From Comamonadaceae bacterium (lineage in GTDB: Bacteria > Pseudomonadota > Gammaproteobacteria > Burkholderiales > Burkholderiaceae_C): a DNA stretch of 34,947 nucleotides. The stretch lies in contig JAIXWZ010000010.1 of assembly GCA_027491035.1 (NCBI GenBank), positions 1 through 34,947 on the forward strand, read 5' to 3'. The notes below the pieces were generated by a model. That model saw only the letters and a program-made list of their open reading frames with translations. It was not told the origin of the DNA and searched no databases. Below are positions 7,550 to 16,644 of the stretch, in pieces. How positions within the stretch are numbered: position 1 is the stretch's first letter; each line of letters opens with the position of its first letter. Both the position numbers and the translations under genes were made by a program.

Positions 7550-8685
7550 CCAAACGCCGCCTCATCGGCTTGCTGATCGCCCTGTCTGTGGCGTTGATTT
7601 TGGGCGCCGTTGGGGTGCGCTGGCTCGGCAAGTCCCGCGCGCCACAGCCCGCCGCCGCGCCCGCCGAAGCGGTGGCCGAGCTGGCCCCCACCGATCTGGT
7701 GGCAGTGGCGCCGGCTGATCTGAATCTGGGCTTGCCGGTCTCGGGCACGCTGCGCGCGGTCAACACCGCGCTGGTCAAGGCCCGGGTAGCGGGCGAATTG
7801 CAGGGCCTGCGCGTGCGCGAGGGTGACGCGGTCAAGGCGGGACAGACGCTGGCGCAAATCGATGCCACCGAATACCGGGCGCGGCTGCAGCAAGCGCAGC
7901 AGCAAGCCGATGCGGCCAAGGCCCAAGTGGACATTGCGCAGCGGCAACTGGACAACAACAAGGCGCTGGTGGCGCAAAACTTCATCTCACAAACCGCCCT
8001 GCAAACGTCGCTGTCGAACCTGGAGGCTGCGAACGCGCAGCACCGCGCCGCCCTGGCGGCGGCCGACGTGGCGCGCAAGAGCCTCGAAGACACCGTGCTG
8101 ACGGCGCCGATTTCAGGGCAGGTGTCGCAGCGACTGGCCCAACCCGGCGAGCGGCTGGGCATTGACGCGCGCGTGCTCGAGATCGTCGACATCAGCCGGC
8201 TCGAGCTCGAAGCGAGCGTGGCGCCGGCGCAGTCGGTGCAGCTCAAGCTGGGGCAAAGCGCGCAGCTGCAAATTGAGGGCAGCGCGCAGCCGGTCAGCGC
8301 CCGCCTGGTGCGCATCAATCCGAGCGCACAGGCGTCCAGCCGCAGCGTACTGGCCTATTTGGTCATCGACAACAAGGCTGGCAGCGGCCTGCGCCAGGGC
8401 CTGTTTGCACAAGGCAGCCTGGGCACCGGCAGCACGCGCGTGTCTGCCCTGCCGCTGTCGTCGGTGCGCACCGACCAGGCCACACCTTATGTGCAGTTGC
8501 TGCGCGAAGGCCGGGTGGTGCACCAGCCGGTTGAACTGGGCGCGCGCGGCACCGTCGGCGACGAGGTCATGGTGGGCGTCGACCTGCCGCCGGGCACCCA
8601 GGTGCTGCGCGCCTCAGTCGGGCTGCTGCGCGCGGGGCTGGCCACCCGCTTGACCGATGTTGCCGCCGGGGCCACCAAGCGCTAA
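7546..8685 (+). CDS. RND efflux periplasmic adaptor subunit (membrane fusion protein)
   Basis: A 379-residue periplasmic adaptor that bridges the inner-membrane RND pump and the TolC-type channel. A signal-anchor helix occupies about residues 6-27. A lipoyl/barrel-sandwich half (VKARVAGELQGLRVREGDAVKAGQ) is followed by a long coiled-coil hairpin (about 105-185, rich in Ala, Gln and Leu). The second lipoyl half (TAPISGQVSQRLAQPGE), a beta-barrel and a membrane-proximal domain complete the family layout. The ATG at 7546 overlaps the tetR stop, with AAGGAA at 7533-7538 as ribosome site; longer in-frame starts lie inside tetR and are not used here. The pump gene follows after 42 bases. Confidence 0.93.
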   Translation: MTKRRLIGLLIALSVALILGAVGVRWLGKSRAPQPAAAPAEAVAELAPTDLVAVAPADLNLGLPVSGTLRAVNTALVKARVAGELQGLRVREGDAVKAGQTLAQIDATEYRARLQQAQQQADAAKAQVDIAQRQLDNNKALVAQNFISQTALQTSLSNLEAANAQHRAALAAADVARKSLEDTVLTAPISGQVSQRLAQPGERLGIDARVLEIVDISRLELEASVAPAQSVQLKLGQSAQLQIEGSAQPVSARLVRINPSAQASSRSVLAYLVIDNKAGSGLRQGLFAQGSLGTGSTRVSALPLSSVRTDQATPYVQLLREGRVVHQPVELGARGTVGDEVMVGVDLPPGTQVLRASVGLLRAGLATRLTDVAAGATKR

Positions 8686-8727
8686 GGCGCGCGCCTCGAG
8701 CCCCAATTCCTCAACAGCCCAGCGCCC

Positions 8728-11700
8728 ATGTGGTTCACCCGCGTCAGCTTGCACAACCCCGTCTTTGCCACGATGGTCATGCTGGCCATCGTGGTGCTGG
8801 GACTTTTTTCCTACCAGCGCCTGCGCGTCGACCAGTTTCCCAACATTGACTTCCCGGTGGTGGTCATCACGGCCGAATACCCTGGCGCCTCGCCGGAGAT
8901 CGTTGAAAGCGAAGTCACCCGCAAGATTGAAGAGGGGGTCAACTCGATCGCTGGCATCAACGCCCTGACCTCGCGCAGCTACGAGGGCACCGCGGTGGTG
9001 CTGGTGGAGTTTGCGCTTCACATCAATGGCCGCAAGGCCGCCGAGGACGTGCGCGAGAGGATCGCCGCCATCCGGCCGAGCCTGCGCACCGAGGTCAAGG
9101 AGCCCAGGGTGCTGCGCTTCGATCCGGCCAGCCGGGCCATTTGGGCGGTGGCGGTGGTGCCGCCCCAGACGGGCGGGGCCGATCCGGTGGCGCTCACCAG
9201 CTGGGCTGAGCAAGTGCTCAAGAAACGGCTGGAAAACGTGCGCGGGGTCGGCTCGGTCACCCTGGTCGGCGCCAGCCGCCGCGAAATCAACATCTACCTC
9301 AGGCCGCAGGCCATGGAGGCGCTGGGCGTCTCGGCCGAACAAGTGGCCAATGCCCTGCGCAGCGAGAACCAGGACTTGCCCCTGGGCGCGGTGCGATCAC
9401 TGACGCAGGAGCGCACCGTCAAGATCGAGGCGCGGGTGCAGCGGCCCGAAGATTTCGCCAAGCTCATCGTCGCGCGCCGCGGCGCCACTGCCATCACGCT
9501 GGGCCAGGTCGCCCAGATCAAGGACGGCGCGCAGGAAACCGAGACGCTGGCGCTGCGCAACGGCCAGCGCACGCTGCTGCTCAATGTGCAAAAAGCGCAG
9601 GACGAAAACACCATCGATGTGGTCGATGGCCTGAACAAGACGCTCGAGGACATCTCCGCGCTCGCGCCGCCAGGCGTGACGCTCGAGCCGGTGCTCGACG
9701 CCTCGCGGCCCATCCGCCTGGCGGTGGATAACGTGCGGCGCACGCTGATTGAGGGCGCCTTCCTGACGGTGCTGATCGTCTTTCTGTTTCTCAATTCCTG
9801 GCGCTCGACGGTCATCACGGGCCTGACGCTGCCGATCTCCATCATCGGCACGTTTTTGTTCATGTACGCCTTCGGCTTTACGATCAACATGATCACGCTG
9901 ATGGCCCTGAGCTTGTGCGTGGGCCTGTTGATTGACGATGCCATCGTGGTGCGCGAGAACATCGTGCGCCATGTGCAGATGGGCAAGAACGCTTACCGGG
10001 CCTCGCTCGAAGGCACACAAGAAATCGCTCTGGCGGTGCTGGCCACCACGTTTTCGATCGTGGCCGTGTTTTTGCCCATCGGCTTCATGGGCGGGATCAT
10101 CGGCAAGTTCTTCCATGAGTTTGGCATCACCATCGTGGCGGCGGTGCTGATCTCGATGTTCGTGAGCTTCACGCTCGACCCCATGCTCTCGTCGATCTGG
10201 CACGACCCGGCCATCGACGCGCATGGCAAGCCCCCGGGCTCGAGCCTGTACGACCGCAGCATCGGGCGCGTCACCGGCTGGTTCGACCGCGCCACCGATC
10301 GCCTGGCCGACGGTTACCAGGCGCTGCTGCGCTGGTCGCTGGCGCACAAGCTGGCGACCCTGCTCATGGCGCTGGCGGTCTTTGTCAGCAGCGTCCTGAT
10401 GGTGCCGCTCTTGGGCACCGAGTTCGTGCCCAAGGCCGACTTTTCTGAAACCACCGTCAATTTCCACACCGCCGTGGGCTCATCGGTCGAGCACACCGAG
10501 GCCAAGGCGCGGCAGGTCGACGCCATCGTGCGCCAGTTCCCTGAAGTGCGCTACACCGTCACCACCATCAACAGCGGCAGTGCGCAAGGCAAGATGTACG
10601 CCACGATGTACGTGCGCCTGGTCAACCGGGACCAGCGCACGCGCAACGCCGACCAGATGTCAGCGGCCCTGCGTGAACGCCTGCGCCAGGTGCCGGGCAT
10701 CACCGTCACCCAGGCCGGACTGACCGACAGCGTCGGGGGCAACAAGCAGATCGAGTTCTCGCTGCAAGGCGCCGACCTGCGCGAGCTCGAGCGGCTGTCG
10801 CAGCAGGTCCGCCAGCGCGTGGCGGGCATCGCCGGCCTGGTCGATCTGGACTCCAGCGTCAAGCCCGACAAGCCGACGCTCAATGTGGTGGTCGCGCGCG
10901 AGGTCGCCTCCGACCTCGGCCTGTCCGTGGGCCAGGTGGCCAACCACCTGCGGCTGCTGATTGCCGGCCAGAACGTGGGCACTTGGCGCGCTTCCGACGA
11001 CCAGACCTACGACATCAATGTGCGGCTCGATCCGAGCGCGCGCGACGCAGCCGCCGACCTCGAAAGGCTGCCTTTGCTGGTCGGCGCAGCGGGCGCCGAG
11101 CCACGCATCATCCGCCTTGAACAGGTGGCGCGCATTGAAGCGTCGACCGGGCCGAACCAGATCAACCGGCGCGATCTGACGCGCGAGGTCGCGCTCAGCG
11201 GCAACGTCTATGGCCGCTCAGTGGGCGAGGTGTCGGCCGACATCACCGCAGCGCTCAAAGCGATCGACTTTCCGCCCGGCTACAGCTGGCGCTTTGGCGG
11301 CTCGACCAAGAACATGCAGGAGTCCTTTGGCTACGCGCTGTCCTCGCTGTTTTTGGCCGTGCTTTTCATCTACATGATTCTGGCCAGCCAATTCAAGAGC
11401 TTCTTGCAGCCCATGGCCTTGATGACCTCGCTGCCGCTGACGCTGATCGGGGTGGTGCTGGCCCTGCTGATGTTCGGCTCGACTCTGTCGATGTTTTCGG
11501 TCATCGGCGTGGTCATGCTCATGGGCCTGGTGACCAAAAACGCCATCTTGCTGGTCGATTTCGCGATCCGGGCGCGCGAAGAGGGGATGGAGCGCAGCCA
11601 GGCCTTGCTGGTGGCGGCCAAGGTCAGGCTGCGGCCCATCCTCATGACCACTTTGGCGATGATTTTCGGCATGGTCCCGCTGGCCTTTGCCCTGACCGAA

Positions 11701-11871
11701 GGCTCGGAGCAGCGCGCGCCCATGGGCCAGGCCGTCATTGGGGGGGTCATCACCTCCTCGCTGCTTACGCTGGTGGTCGTCCCCGTGGTCTACTGCTACC
11801 TCGATGACCTGGCCCAATGGCTGCGCCGCCGCGTGCACGGTCCTGCAGCCGATGACGGCGTCAAGGGCTAA
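8728..11871 (+). CDS. RND multidrug efflux pump, HAE1 family inner-membrane subunit
   Basis: A 1047-residue proton-driven drug exporter of the AcrB/MexB/MdtBC superfamily, full length. The N-terminal helix, the porter domain with FPNIDFPVVVITAEYPGASPE-type sequence (about 38-58), twelve expected membrane helices in two repeats and two large periplasmic loops are all present. Proton-relay residues are visible: Asp403-Asp404 in helix 4 (GLLIDDAIVVREN) and Lys937 in helix 10 (GLVTKNAILL). The sequence most resembles the MdtB/MdtC-like branch rather than AcrB itself, judged by eye. It follows the adaptor gene and precedes, after two small cytosolic enzymes, the TolC-type gene at 12955. Substrates cannot be predicted. 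Confidence 0.95.
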   Translation: MWFTRVSLHNPVFATMVMLAIVVLGLFSYQRLRVDQFPNIDFPVVVITAEYPGASPEIVESEVTRKIEEGVNSIAGINALTSRSYEGTAVVLVEFALHINGRKAAEDVRERIAAIRPSLRTEVKEPRVLRFDPASRAIWAVAVVPPQTGGADPVALTSWAEQVLKKRLENVRGVGSVTLVGASRREINIYLRPQAMEALGVSAEQVANALRSENQDLPLGAVRSLTQERTVKIEARVQRPEDFAKLIVARRGATAITLGQVAQIKDGAQETETLALRNGQRTLLLNVQKAQDENTIDVVDGLNKTLEDISALAPPGVTLEPVLDASRPIRLAVDNVRRTLIEGAFLTVLIVFLFLNSWRSTVITGLTLPISIIGTFLFMYAFGFTINMITLMALSLCVGLLIDDAIVVRENIVRHVQMGKNAYRASLEGTQEIALAVLATTFSIVAVFLPIGFMGGIIGKFFHEFGITIVAAVLISMFVSFTLDPMLSSIWHDPAIDAHGKPPGSSLYDRSIGRVTGWFDRATDRLADGYQALLRWSLAHKLATLLMALAVFVSSVLMVPLLGTEFVPKADFSETTVNFHTAVGSSVEHTEAKARQVDAIVRQFPEVRYTVTTINSGSAQGKMYATMYVRLVNRDQRTRNADQMSAALRERLRQVPGITVTQAGLTDSVGGNKQIEFSLQGADLRELERLSQQVRQRVAGIAGLVDLDSSVKPDKPTLNVVVAREVASDLGLSVGQVANHLRLLIAGQNVGTWRASDDQTYDINVRLDPSARDAAADLERLPLLVGAAGAEPRIIRLEQVARIEASTGPNQINRRDLTREVALSGNVYGRSVGEVSADITAALKAIDFPPGYSWRFGGSTKNMQESFGYALSSLFLAVLFIYMILASQFKSFLQPMALMTSLPLTLIGVVLALLMFGSTLSMFSVIGVVMLMGLVTKNAILLVDFAIRAREEGMERSQALLVAAKVRLRPILMTTLAMIFGMVPLAFALTEGSEQRAPMGQAVIGGVITSSLLTLVVVPVVYCYLDDLAQWLRRRVHGPAADDGVKG

Positions 11872-11923
11872 AATTAACAATTGCTTCCCAACCACCGACT
11901 GCACCGCGCCCCGGACTTTGGCC

Positions 11924-12592
11924 ATGAACCTGGAACAAGCACGCTTTAACATGATCGAGCAGCAAATCCGCCCCTGGGAGGTGCTCGACACCCAGGTGCT
12001 GTCTCTGCTGGCCATGGTCAGGCGCGAAGACTTCGTGCCCAAGATCCACCGCGACCTCGCGTTTGCCGACCTTGAGATCCCGCTGCCGCCGCACAGCCAT
12101 CCGAGCCAGTGCATGCTCTCGCCCAAGGTCGAAGCCCGGCTGTTGCAGGACCTGGCGGTGCAAAAGCACGAAAGAGTCCTCGAAGTCGGGGCCGGCAGCG
12201 GTTACATGGCCGCGCTGCTGGCCCATCGCGCCGCCCAGGTGATCAGCCTGGAGATCGAGCCCAGCCTGGCCGCGATGGCGCGCGAGAACCTGCAGCAAGC
12301 GGGCATTGACAACGCACAGGTGCTGGTGGCCGACGCTGCCAAGCCGCTGGCCGACTCGCACGGCCCCTTCGATGTGATCGTGCTCAGTGGCTCGGTTGCC
12401 GAACTGCCCGAGCACCTCAAAGGTCGGCTGGCTGTGGGCGGGCGCCTGGCTGCCATCGTCGGCACCGAGCCGGTGATGAGCGCGACCTTGCTCACCCGCG
12501 TGGGCGAGCAGGCCTGGCGCACCGAACAGCGCTGGGAGACCGTGGCGCCACGGCTGCAGCATTTCCCGCAGCCCTCATCCTTTCGCTTCTAA
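11924..12592 (+). CDS. Protein-L-isoaspartate O-methyltransferase (PCMT)-like methyltransferase
   Basis: A 222-residue SAM-dependent methyltransferase of the PCMT fold. The SAM-binding motif EVGAGSGY is at residues 87-94, followed by acidic LEIEPS (post-II) and DVIVLSG. PCMT proper repairs isoaspartyl residues in proteins. In this copy the region before the SAM motif (HPSQCMLSPKVEARLLQ) replaces the usual GQTIS-type substrate segment with a diverged sequence, so true isoaspartate repair activity is uncertain. The start at 11924 gives the family's usual N-terminus (MNLEQARFNMIEQQIRPW); the frame upstream overlaps the RND gene and is not used. The gene is followed at once by the rhodanese gene, an arrangement I associate with the tolC region of Burkholderiales. 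Confidence 0.85.
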   Translation: MNLEQARFNMIEQQIRPWEVLDTQVLSLLAMVRREDFVPKIHRDLAFADLEIPLPPHSHPSQCMLSPKVEARLLQDLAVQKHERVLEVGAGSGYMAALLAHRAAQVISLEIEPSLAAMARENLQQAGIDNAQVLVADAAKPLADSHGPFDVIVLSGSVAELPEHLKGRLAVGGRLAAIVGTEPVMSATLLTRVGEQAWRTEQRWETVAPRLQHFPQPSSFRF

Positions 12593-12597
12593 ATTTT

Positions 12598-12930
12598 ATG
12601 GTGATGCAACTGCACCCCAGTGACTTCGCGCAGTGGCGCCAAACCCACGCGCAGCCGCTGGTGCTCGATGTGCGCGAGCCCTGGGAGGTCCAGACGGCAT
12701 CGGTCAAGCCCGAAGGCTTCGAGCTCAAGGTCATTGCCATGGGCGAGGTGCCGACCCGCTGGCAAGAGCTCGACCCGAGCCGTCCGATCGCCTGCCTGTG
12801 CCACCATGGCATGCGCAGCCTGCAAGTGGCGCGCTATCTGCAGCAGCAAGGATTTGCCGAAGTGGTTAATCTACAAGGTGGTATCGATGCATGGTCGAGC
12901 GCTGTCGATGCGACCGTGCCGCGTTATTGA
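12598..12930 (+). CDS. Rhodanese-like domain protein (single domain)
   Basis: A 110-residue single-domain rhodanese, probably a cytosolic sulfurtransferase or thiol-handling protein. LVLDVREPWE (about residues 21-30) is the first conserved strand. The active-site loop CHHGMRS has the catalytic Cys68, followed by LQVARYLQQQGF and NLQGGIDAW, all typical. The basic/hydrophobic loop resembles GlpE/PspE-type single-domain proteins. Starts at 12598 and 12604 (MVMQ) are both possible and neither has a clear ribosome site; the gene lies five bases after the methyltransferase stop, so coupling is likely. The partner and sulfur acceptor are unknown. Confidence 0.88.
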   Translation: MVMQLHPSDFAQWRQTHAQPLVLDVREPWEVQTASVKPEGFELKVIAMGEVPTRWQELDPSRPIACLCHHGMRSLQVARYLQQQGFAEVVNLQGGIDAWSSAVDATVPRY

Positions 12931-12945
12931 TCCGCAACCCAAGCC

Positions 12946-12949
12946 AGGA
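12946..12949 (+). promoter_or_regulatory. Ribosome binding site deciding the tolC start
   Basis: AGGA overlaps the ATG at 12949 and so cannot serve it, but is five bases before the in-frame ATG at 12955. The second ATG is therefore the better start. Confidence 0.5.
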
Positions 12950-12954
12950 TGCCC

Positions 12955-14331
12955 ATGAAACCCTCCCGACGTCTGCGACCCGGCCCCCTGACCCTGCTGT
13001 GCGCCGCTGTGATCGGCACCTGGGGCAGCGCGGCGCACGCGCAGTCACTGCTTGAGCTCTACGAGTCGGCGCGCGGCTATGACGCCAGCTACCTGTCGGC
13101 CAAGCTGCAATACGACGCCAGCCTGGCCAGCGCCGAACAGGGCAAGGCCGGCATGCGACCCTCGGCCAACTTGTCGGCCGGCTTGAGCTACACCGACCAG
13201 AACTTGAGCGCCAATTCCTCAGCCACTGCTGCCCAGGCTGCAGCACTGCAGGCCAGCAACCGGGGCTTTCAGACCCAAAGCCTGAGCGCCAGCGCCAGCC
13301 AACCGCTGTACCGCCCTGCCAACCGGGCCGCCTACGACCAGGCCTTGCAGCGCGCTGAGCTGGCCAAGGCGCAACTCGAGGCGGCCGAACAAGAGCTGAT
13401 TTTGCGCACCAGCCAGGCCTATTTTGATGTGTTGGCCGCGCAGGACAACCTGACTGCGGTGCAGGCGCAAAGGACGGCGGTGGCCGAGCAGCTGGCCGCC
13501 GCCAAGCGGCGCTTTGAAGTGGGCACTTCGACCATTGTCGACACGCGCCAGGCGCAGGCGGCCTTCGACCGCATCCAGGCCGCACAGATCCAGGCCGAAA
13601 ACGACCTGGCGGTGCGCCGCCTGGCGCTCGACCAGTTGGTCGGCCGCGCCGGCACCCGGCCACTGCCCCTGTCCACGCCGGTGCTGCTGCCTGCCATCGA
13701 AGGCGACGTCAACCGCTGGGTGCAAGATGCACAGACCCAGCATCCGAGCGTGCGCGGCGCCCAGACCAATCTGGAGATCGCGCGGCTTGAGGTGGTGCGC
13801 GCCCAGGCCGGTCACAAGCCCACCTTGGACGCCACCGCCAGCCAGAGCTTTTCCCAGACGCCCAGCGGCACCTCCTCGAGCACCGTCACCAAGCGCGCCA
13901 GTGCCACGGTGGTGGGTCTGAGCTTTAACCTGCCCCTGTTTGCGGGCTACGCCACTGAAAACCGCATCAAGGAAACCCTGGCGCTGGGCGACAAAGCCAG
14001 CAGTGATCTGGAAAGCGCCAAACGCACCGTGTCCCAAACCACACGGGCCGCGTTCTTCAACGTGATGTCGGGGCAAAGCCGGGTCAAGGCGCTCGAGGCG
14101 GCCGAGACCTCCTCGCAAAGCTTGGTTGATTCGACCCGGCTGGGCTACCAGGTCGGCGTGACCATCAACCTCGACGTGCTCGATGCCCAGAGCCAGCTGT
14201 TCCAGACGCGGCGCGATCTGGCAGTGGCCCGCTACGATGTGCTGGTTGGCGTGCTGCGGCTGCGCCAGGCCTCCGGCGGTCTGGCCGTCGGCGACCTGCA
14301 AAACATCAATCGAATTCTGGCGCGGCCCTGA
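12955..14331 (+). CDS. tolC: TolC-family outer-membrane efflux channel
   Basis: A 458-residue outer-membrane channel of the OEP/TolC family, probably the exit duct for the RND pump encoded upstream and for type I secretion. It has a basic N-terminus, a hydrophobic signal stretch and a cleavage site after AHA (about residue 29). Two tandem OEP repeats follow, each with long amphipathic helices (for example YFDVLAAQDNLTAVQAQ and GYQVGVTINLDVLDAQ, the latter a hallmark of the family's second repeat). The mature chain begins with SLLELYESARGYDASYLSA, as in proteobacterial TolC. The start at 12955 is chosen because AGGA sits five bases before it. It converges with waaA, leaving only 18 bases between the stops. 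Confidence 0.93.
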   Translation: MKPSRRLRPGPLTLLCAAVIGTWGSAAHAQSLLELYESARGYDASYLSAKLQYDASLASAEQGKAGMRPSANLSAGLSYTDQNLSANSSATAAQAAALQASNRGFQTQSLSASASQPLYRPANRAAYDQALQRAELAKAQLEAAEQELILRTSQAYFDVLAAQDNLTAVQAQRTAVAEQLAAAKRRFEVGTSTIVDTRQAQAAFDRIQAAQIQAENDLAVRRLALDQLVGRAGTRPLPLSTPVLLPAIEGDVNRWVQDAQTQHPSVRGAQTNLEIARLEVVRAQAGHKPTLDATASQSFSQTPSGTSSSTVTKRASATVVGLSFNLPLFAGYATENRIKETLALGDKASSDLESAKRTVSQTTRAAFFNVMSGQSRVKALEAAETSSQSLVDSTRLGYQVGVTINLDVLDAQSQLFQTRRDLAVARYDVLVGVLRLRQASGGLAVGDLQNINRILARP

Positions 14332-14349
14332 AAGCCGCTGGACGAGCGC

Positions 14350-15633
14350 TCAGCGCTTGAGCAAGGCCAGCAGATGGCTGGCCGTCAAACGCGCTGCGCC
14401 CTGATGGCGCCGGGCAAACTCGCGAGCGCGGATTGACTGCTCGGCGTGGCCGGGGCCAAGCAGGTCGGTGGCGCGCTGCAGCGCCTGCACAAGATCATCG
14501 GCACGCCAGGCCGCGCCCTCGGCCAGGGCCTGCTCGGCCACCTCGGCAAAATTGAAAGTGTGCGGGCCCATCACCACTGGACAGCCGCAGGCGGCCGCCT
14601 CGATCAGGTTCTGACCGCCCAAGGGCGCAAAGCTGCCGCCCAGCAGCGCCACGCTGGCCAGGCTGTAGTACAGCGCCATCTCGCCCATCGAGTCGCCCAG
14701 CCAGATGCAGCCCGGGCCTGCCGAAGGAAAGACCGAAGGGAAGGCCGAGAGGTCAGTGCCCCACTGCGATCGGCGCGAACAGCCAAAACCATGGGCGGCA
14801 ATCGCCCCGGCGACCTCGTCAAAACGCTGCGGATGGCGCGGCACGATCAGCACCTCAAACGGCCAGGGACTGCGGCGCTGCGACAAGGCCTGCAGCAGCG
14901 CCTGCTCCTCCCCCTCGCGCGAGCTCGCCAGCATCAGCACCGGCCGGCCCAGCCCAGCACGGTGGCCCAGACCGAGCTCGCACTGCGCCCGATCTGGGTC
15001 GGCGTCGAACTTCAGATTGCCCAGCACCGCCTGCACCGGTGCCCCCAGGGCGCGCAACCGCTGCGCGTCGGCTGAGCTTTGCGCCAGCACCAGGCTCAGG
15101 CGCCCATAGGCCGGGCGCGCGAGAGCGGCCCAACGCAAGGCGCCGCGCAGAGAGCGCTCGGACAGGCGGGCGTTGACCAGCGCCATCGGCACTGCTGCCG
15201 CAGCAGCCTGAGCCATCAGATTGGGCCAGACCTCGGTCTCCATGAGGACGCCCAAAGCCGGACGGAAGTGGGCGAAAAACCGCTGCGTGGCCTGCGGCGT
15301 GTCCCAAGGCTGCCAAACCTGCACATCGCCCTCGCGCAGCAAAGACCGTCCCTCGGCCCGGCCGGTGGCCGTGCCATGCGTGAGCAGCAGGCGCAGGCCG
15401 GGCCGCTGCTGGCGCAAGGCCTTGATGAGCACCGCAGCGGCGCGCGTCTCACCCAGGGACACCGCGTGAATCCATATCCGCTGGCTGACGGTCTCGGGTG
15501 GCTGTGTGTAGTGACCCCATCGCTCGGGGACATGCTCCAGGTAGCCTGGCTCGACCTGGCCGCGGCGCCTGAGCTTGAGCCGCAGCAGAGGCTGGGCGGC
15601 CACCGTGAGCCAGGAATACAGGCGCTCGATCAT
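14350..15633 (-). CDS. waaA: 3-deoxy-D-manno-octulosonic acid (Kdo) transferase
   Basis: WaaA transfers Kdo from CMP-Kdo to the lipid A precursor at the cytosolic face of the inner membrane, a core step of lipopolysaccharide assembly. The 427-residue product begins with the usual membrane-anchoring helix (RLYSWLTVAAQPLLRLKLRRRG). It then shows WIHAVSLGETRAA with the conserved Glu, GTATGR, METEVWPN and, near the C-terminus, GGSFAPLGGQNLIEAA and MGPHTFNF, all typical of the GT30 family. The ATG at 15633 overlaps the waaC stop by four bases (ATGA), so the two are coupled. A small in-frame repeat (FPSVFPS) sits before GCIWLGDSMGEM. The frame continues open upstream, but that part lies inside waaC. 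Confidence 0.95.
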   Translation of the reverse strand: MIERLYSWLTVAAQPLLRLKLRRRGQVEPGYLEHVPERWGHYTQPPETVSQRIWIHAVSLGETRAAAVLIKALRQQRPGLRLLLTHGTATGRAEGRSLLREGDVQVWQPWDTPQATQRFFAHFRPALGVLMETEVWPNLMAQAAAAAVPMALVNARLSERSLRGALRWAALARPAYGRLSLVLAQSSADAQRLRALGAPVQAVLGNLKFDADPDRAQCELGLGHRAGLGRPVLMLASSREGEEQALLQALSQRRSPWPFEVLIVPRHPQRFDEVAGAIAAHGFGCSRRSQWGTDLSAFPSVFPSAGPGCIWLGDSMGEMALYYSLASVALLGGSFAPLGGQNLIEAAACGCPVVMGPHTFNFAEVAEQALAEGAAWRADDLVQALQRATDLLGPGHAEQSIRAREFARRHQGAARLTASHLLALLKR

Positions 15634-16625
15634 GCGGCGAGCACCCCGCACCAAGCCTGCCAGACGCGCTCGAACGAGGGCGTGGGCTCGGCGTAGACGC
15701 TGACCTGGCGCCCAGCGGACTCGGCGGCCGCCGGCCCGGTGCGCCAGGCGGTGTCGAAGTTGTAGATCTGCACATGGGCCAGCCCCAGGGCCACCGCCAT
15801 ATGGCTCAGGCCACTGTCGACGCCGATCACACCGGCACAGCCGCGCATGGACTCGAGCAGGGCATCGAGCGACAGCCGCGGCCAGACCTGCGCATGCTGG
15901 CAGCGCTGGGCCAGCCACTGACTGCGCTGCGCTTCCTCGTCGTTGCCGTGCGGCAGGGCCAAGGCAAAACCGGCCGTCTCCAAAGCGTGCGCCAACTCGA
16001 GCCAATGCGTCAGCGGCCACTGCTTGTCGGCGCGCGACGTGCCATGGGCCAACACCACACAGGGTCGGGCCCGGTCGCCGCCTTCTGGCTGCACCGATGA
16101 GGCCGCTTGGGTCTGCAGCCCGTAGCGTGGCGCTCCGGCCAGGGCATAGCCCAGCGCCTGTGCACACACCAAACGCGAGCGGTGCACCGCATGGACATGG
16201 CGCTCCAGTGAAAGGGCCACATCGGCCACCCAGCGCGTGGGCGCCTCGTAGGCCGAGCCATCGGTGCGATGGGCCATGGCATAGCGGCGCCCGTGCGGCG
16301 CAAGCCGAGCCAGCCACGACACCCAGGCCGATTTGCTCAAGCCCTGCACGTCAATGATGGCGGCGTAATCTTGGCGCTGCACATCGGCCTTGAAGTCTCG
16401 CCACTGCAAGCGGGTGGCCGCGCTCAAAGGCGCCTTGCGCCAGCGCCGCAAATCGCACGCAATGACCCGATCGACACCAGCGCAGCGCTGCACCAAGGGC
16501 GCAAACGCCCGCTCGACCACCCAATCGATGTGGGCCCGCGGCAGTGCCGATGCGATGTCCTGCACCGCCGGCAGGGTGTGCACCACATCGCCCAGCGACG
16601 ACAGCTTGACGATCAGGATGCGCAT
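15630..16625 (-). CDS. waaC: Lipopolysaccharide heptosyltransferase I
   Basis: WaaC adds the first L-glycero-D-manno-heptose to Kdo2-lipid A, using ADP-heptose. The 331-residue GT9-family protein begins MRILIVKLSSLGDVVHTLPAV, the standard first Rossmann strand. The second half carries VVLAHGTSRADKQWP (the nucleotide-sugar site), GVDSGLSHMA and an ending near IYNFDTAWRTGP. The start at 16625 is chosen because it gives the exact family N-terminus; the frame further upstream lies in the preceding gene. The stop overlaps the waaA start. The upstream phosphomutase gene ends 19 bases before, so phosphomutase-waaC-waaA form one leftward operon for LPS sugars. Confidence 0.94.
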   Translation of the reverse strand: MRILIVKLSSLGDVVHTLPAVQDIASALPRAHIDWVVERAFAPLVQRCAGVDRVIACDLRRWRKAPLSAATRLQWRDFKADVQRQDYAAIIDVQGLSKSAWVSWLARLAPHGRRYAMAHRTDGSAYEAPTRWVADVALSLERHVHAVHRSRLVCAQALGYALAGAPRYGLQTQAASSVQPEGGDRARPCVVLAHGTSRADKQWPLTHWLELAHALETAGFALALPHGNDEEAQRSQWLAQRCQHAQVWPRLSLDALLESMRGCAGVIGVDSGLSHMAVALGLAHVQIYNFDTAWRTGPAAAESAGRQVSVYAEPTPSFERVWQAWCGVLAA

Positions 16626-16644
16626 GCGGCGACCAGACCGATGC

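Noticed and set aside
14350..16317. 655-residue extended form of waaA
   Set aside because: The extra N-terminal part lies inside waaC in another frame; the ATG at 15633 gives the normal family start and overlaps the waaC stop.
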